Positions 63,336 through 64,000 of a stretch of DNA of 64,000 nucleotides are shown here, piece by piece. Under the pieces are notes generated by a model. That model was not told the DNA's origin and did no database searches. It worked only from the letters and a program-made list of their open reading frames with translations. The DNA comes from Stichopus chloronotus (lineage: Eukaryota > Echinodermata > Holothuroidea > Aspidochirotida > Stichopodidae), in NCBI GenBank assembly GCA_021234535.1, contig CM037843.1, forward strand, positions 2,436,820 through 2,500,819, read 5' to 3'. The number at the start of each line of letters is the position of its first letter. Position 1 is the first letter of the stretch. The position numbers were made by a program, and so were the translations under genes.

Positions 63336-64000
63336 TAAACGTGACCTTTCAGAAGGAGAAAGCCATGTGTTTGTTTGCTGATAGCATGGCAAAGAAGTGT
63401 ACCTGTTGGGATTGTACAATGCTGAATATTGTGCCAGTCTTTTGTTTTTTCCTTGCAAACTTTTGTATGTTTGAATAAATATTCAATTTACTTTTCCCTA
63501 CAAATTTATCGACAATGTAGGCATACTGAACGTTGAGAAGTTAGAACTATATGACTACTAAATTATTGCTATCTGCATCTTCCATGCCATTTTCACTGGG
63601 TGAACTTCTGTATTGGAAAGTGTCGGTGCCCTTTCCAAATATTTTTTTTCATGTCTGGTTAACAATGAACCCGTCAATTAATAGAAACAGTTAAGATAAT
63701 GAGTGAATTAGCCCAAATTAAAGCAGGATGTACTGTCATTCAAGTATTTTGAAAAGTGCACCAAAAGACTGGCTATGCTTTTTACAGTGGTATAAAGCTA
63801 TAAATAGTACTGTACTTTCGTGTTTTTGTCTCAAAAGGAAATAAAAAATTAAATTTTCAAAATACGTGCATTAGACTTTTATTGTGGTTATTCGCACAGA
63901 AGTCTTGTATGTTTACCACATGACCCACGGCCTCTAGGATTCTAGCCCAGAAAACTAAATCAATCTCTCTGCTGAAATTAAGACTGTCATTAGTGAAATG

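Overview
This is AT-rich animal nuclear DNA, almost all of it non-coding. The most likely source is a marine invertebrate deuterostome. The abundant tandem family with a core of TGACCCC / TGACCTTTGACCTCCACC is, from general familiarity, typical of echinoderm genomes and suggests an echinoderm such as a sea cucumber; this is not proven here. No prokaryotic genes, tRNA or rRNA genes, CRISPR arrays or intact transposon protein genes were seen. None of the longer open frames (60 to 205 codons) has a convincing protein signature.

The one gene recognised is on the minus strand. A 201-base exon (19027-19227) carries 132 nt of 5' UTR and the first 23 codons of a SNAP-25 family SNARE protein. It has a strong 3' splice site on the upstream side, an in-frame stop just before the ATG, a good start context and a GAG|GTTAGT donor. 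Positions 1-19026 are then the next intron, because no following SNAP-25 exon was found on the left. The sequence to the right is mostly the intron before the coding exon, plus probable 5' flanking DNA. Non-coding first exons or promoters are most plausible at 57-60 kb, where CpG is less depleted and good minus-strand donors occur, but none is proven.

Repeats dominate the rest. The main family is a composite element of ~145-bp units at 9.66-12.21, 14.59-14.91, 16.09-16.91, 47.54-48.79 and 51.93-52.31 kb. Each well-preserved unit has four direct nuclear-receptor-type half-sites spaced 4, 4 and 1, including perfect DR1 sites. Several copies end in GATTCCTTGCC / GGCAAGGAATC inverted ends, and the longest array has a three-unit higher-order repeat. 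A 143-bp tandem module adjoins the array at 47 kb and recurs as a fragment at 10.1 kb.

Other repeats are two MITE-like elements with terminal inverted repeats (15256-15604, 58152-58365), a nearly perfect 279-bp tandem duplication (32304-32861), a long dispersed family (23.8-25.0 and 53.2-55.3 kb, with a fragment near 63.2 kb), smaller dispersed pairs, a probable tRNA-derived SINE, a possible LINE tail, several minisatellites, a GACT microsatellite and some unusually good palindromes. All repeat calls were made by reading and comparing the sequence by eye, so edges are approximate unless stated.
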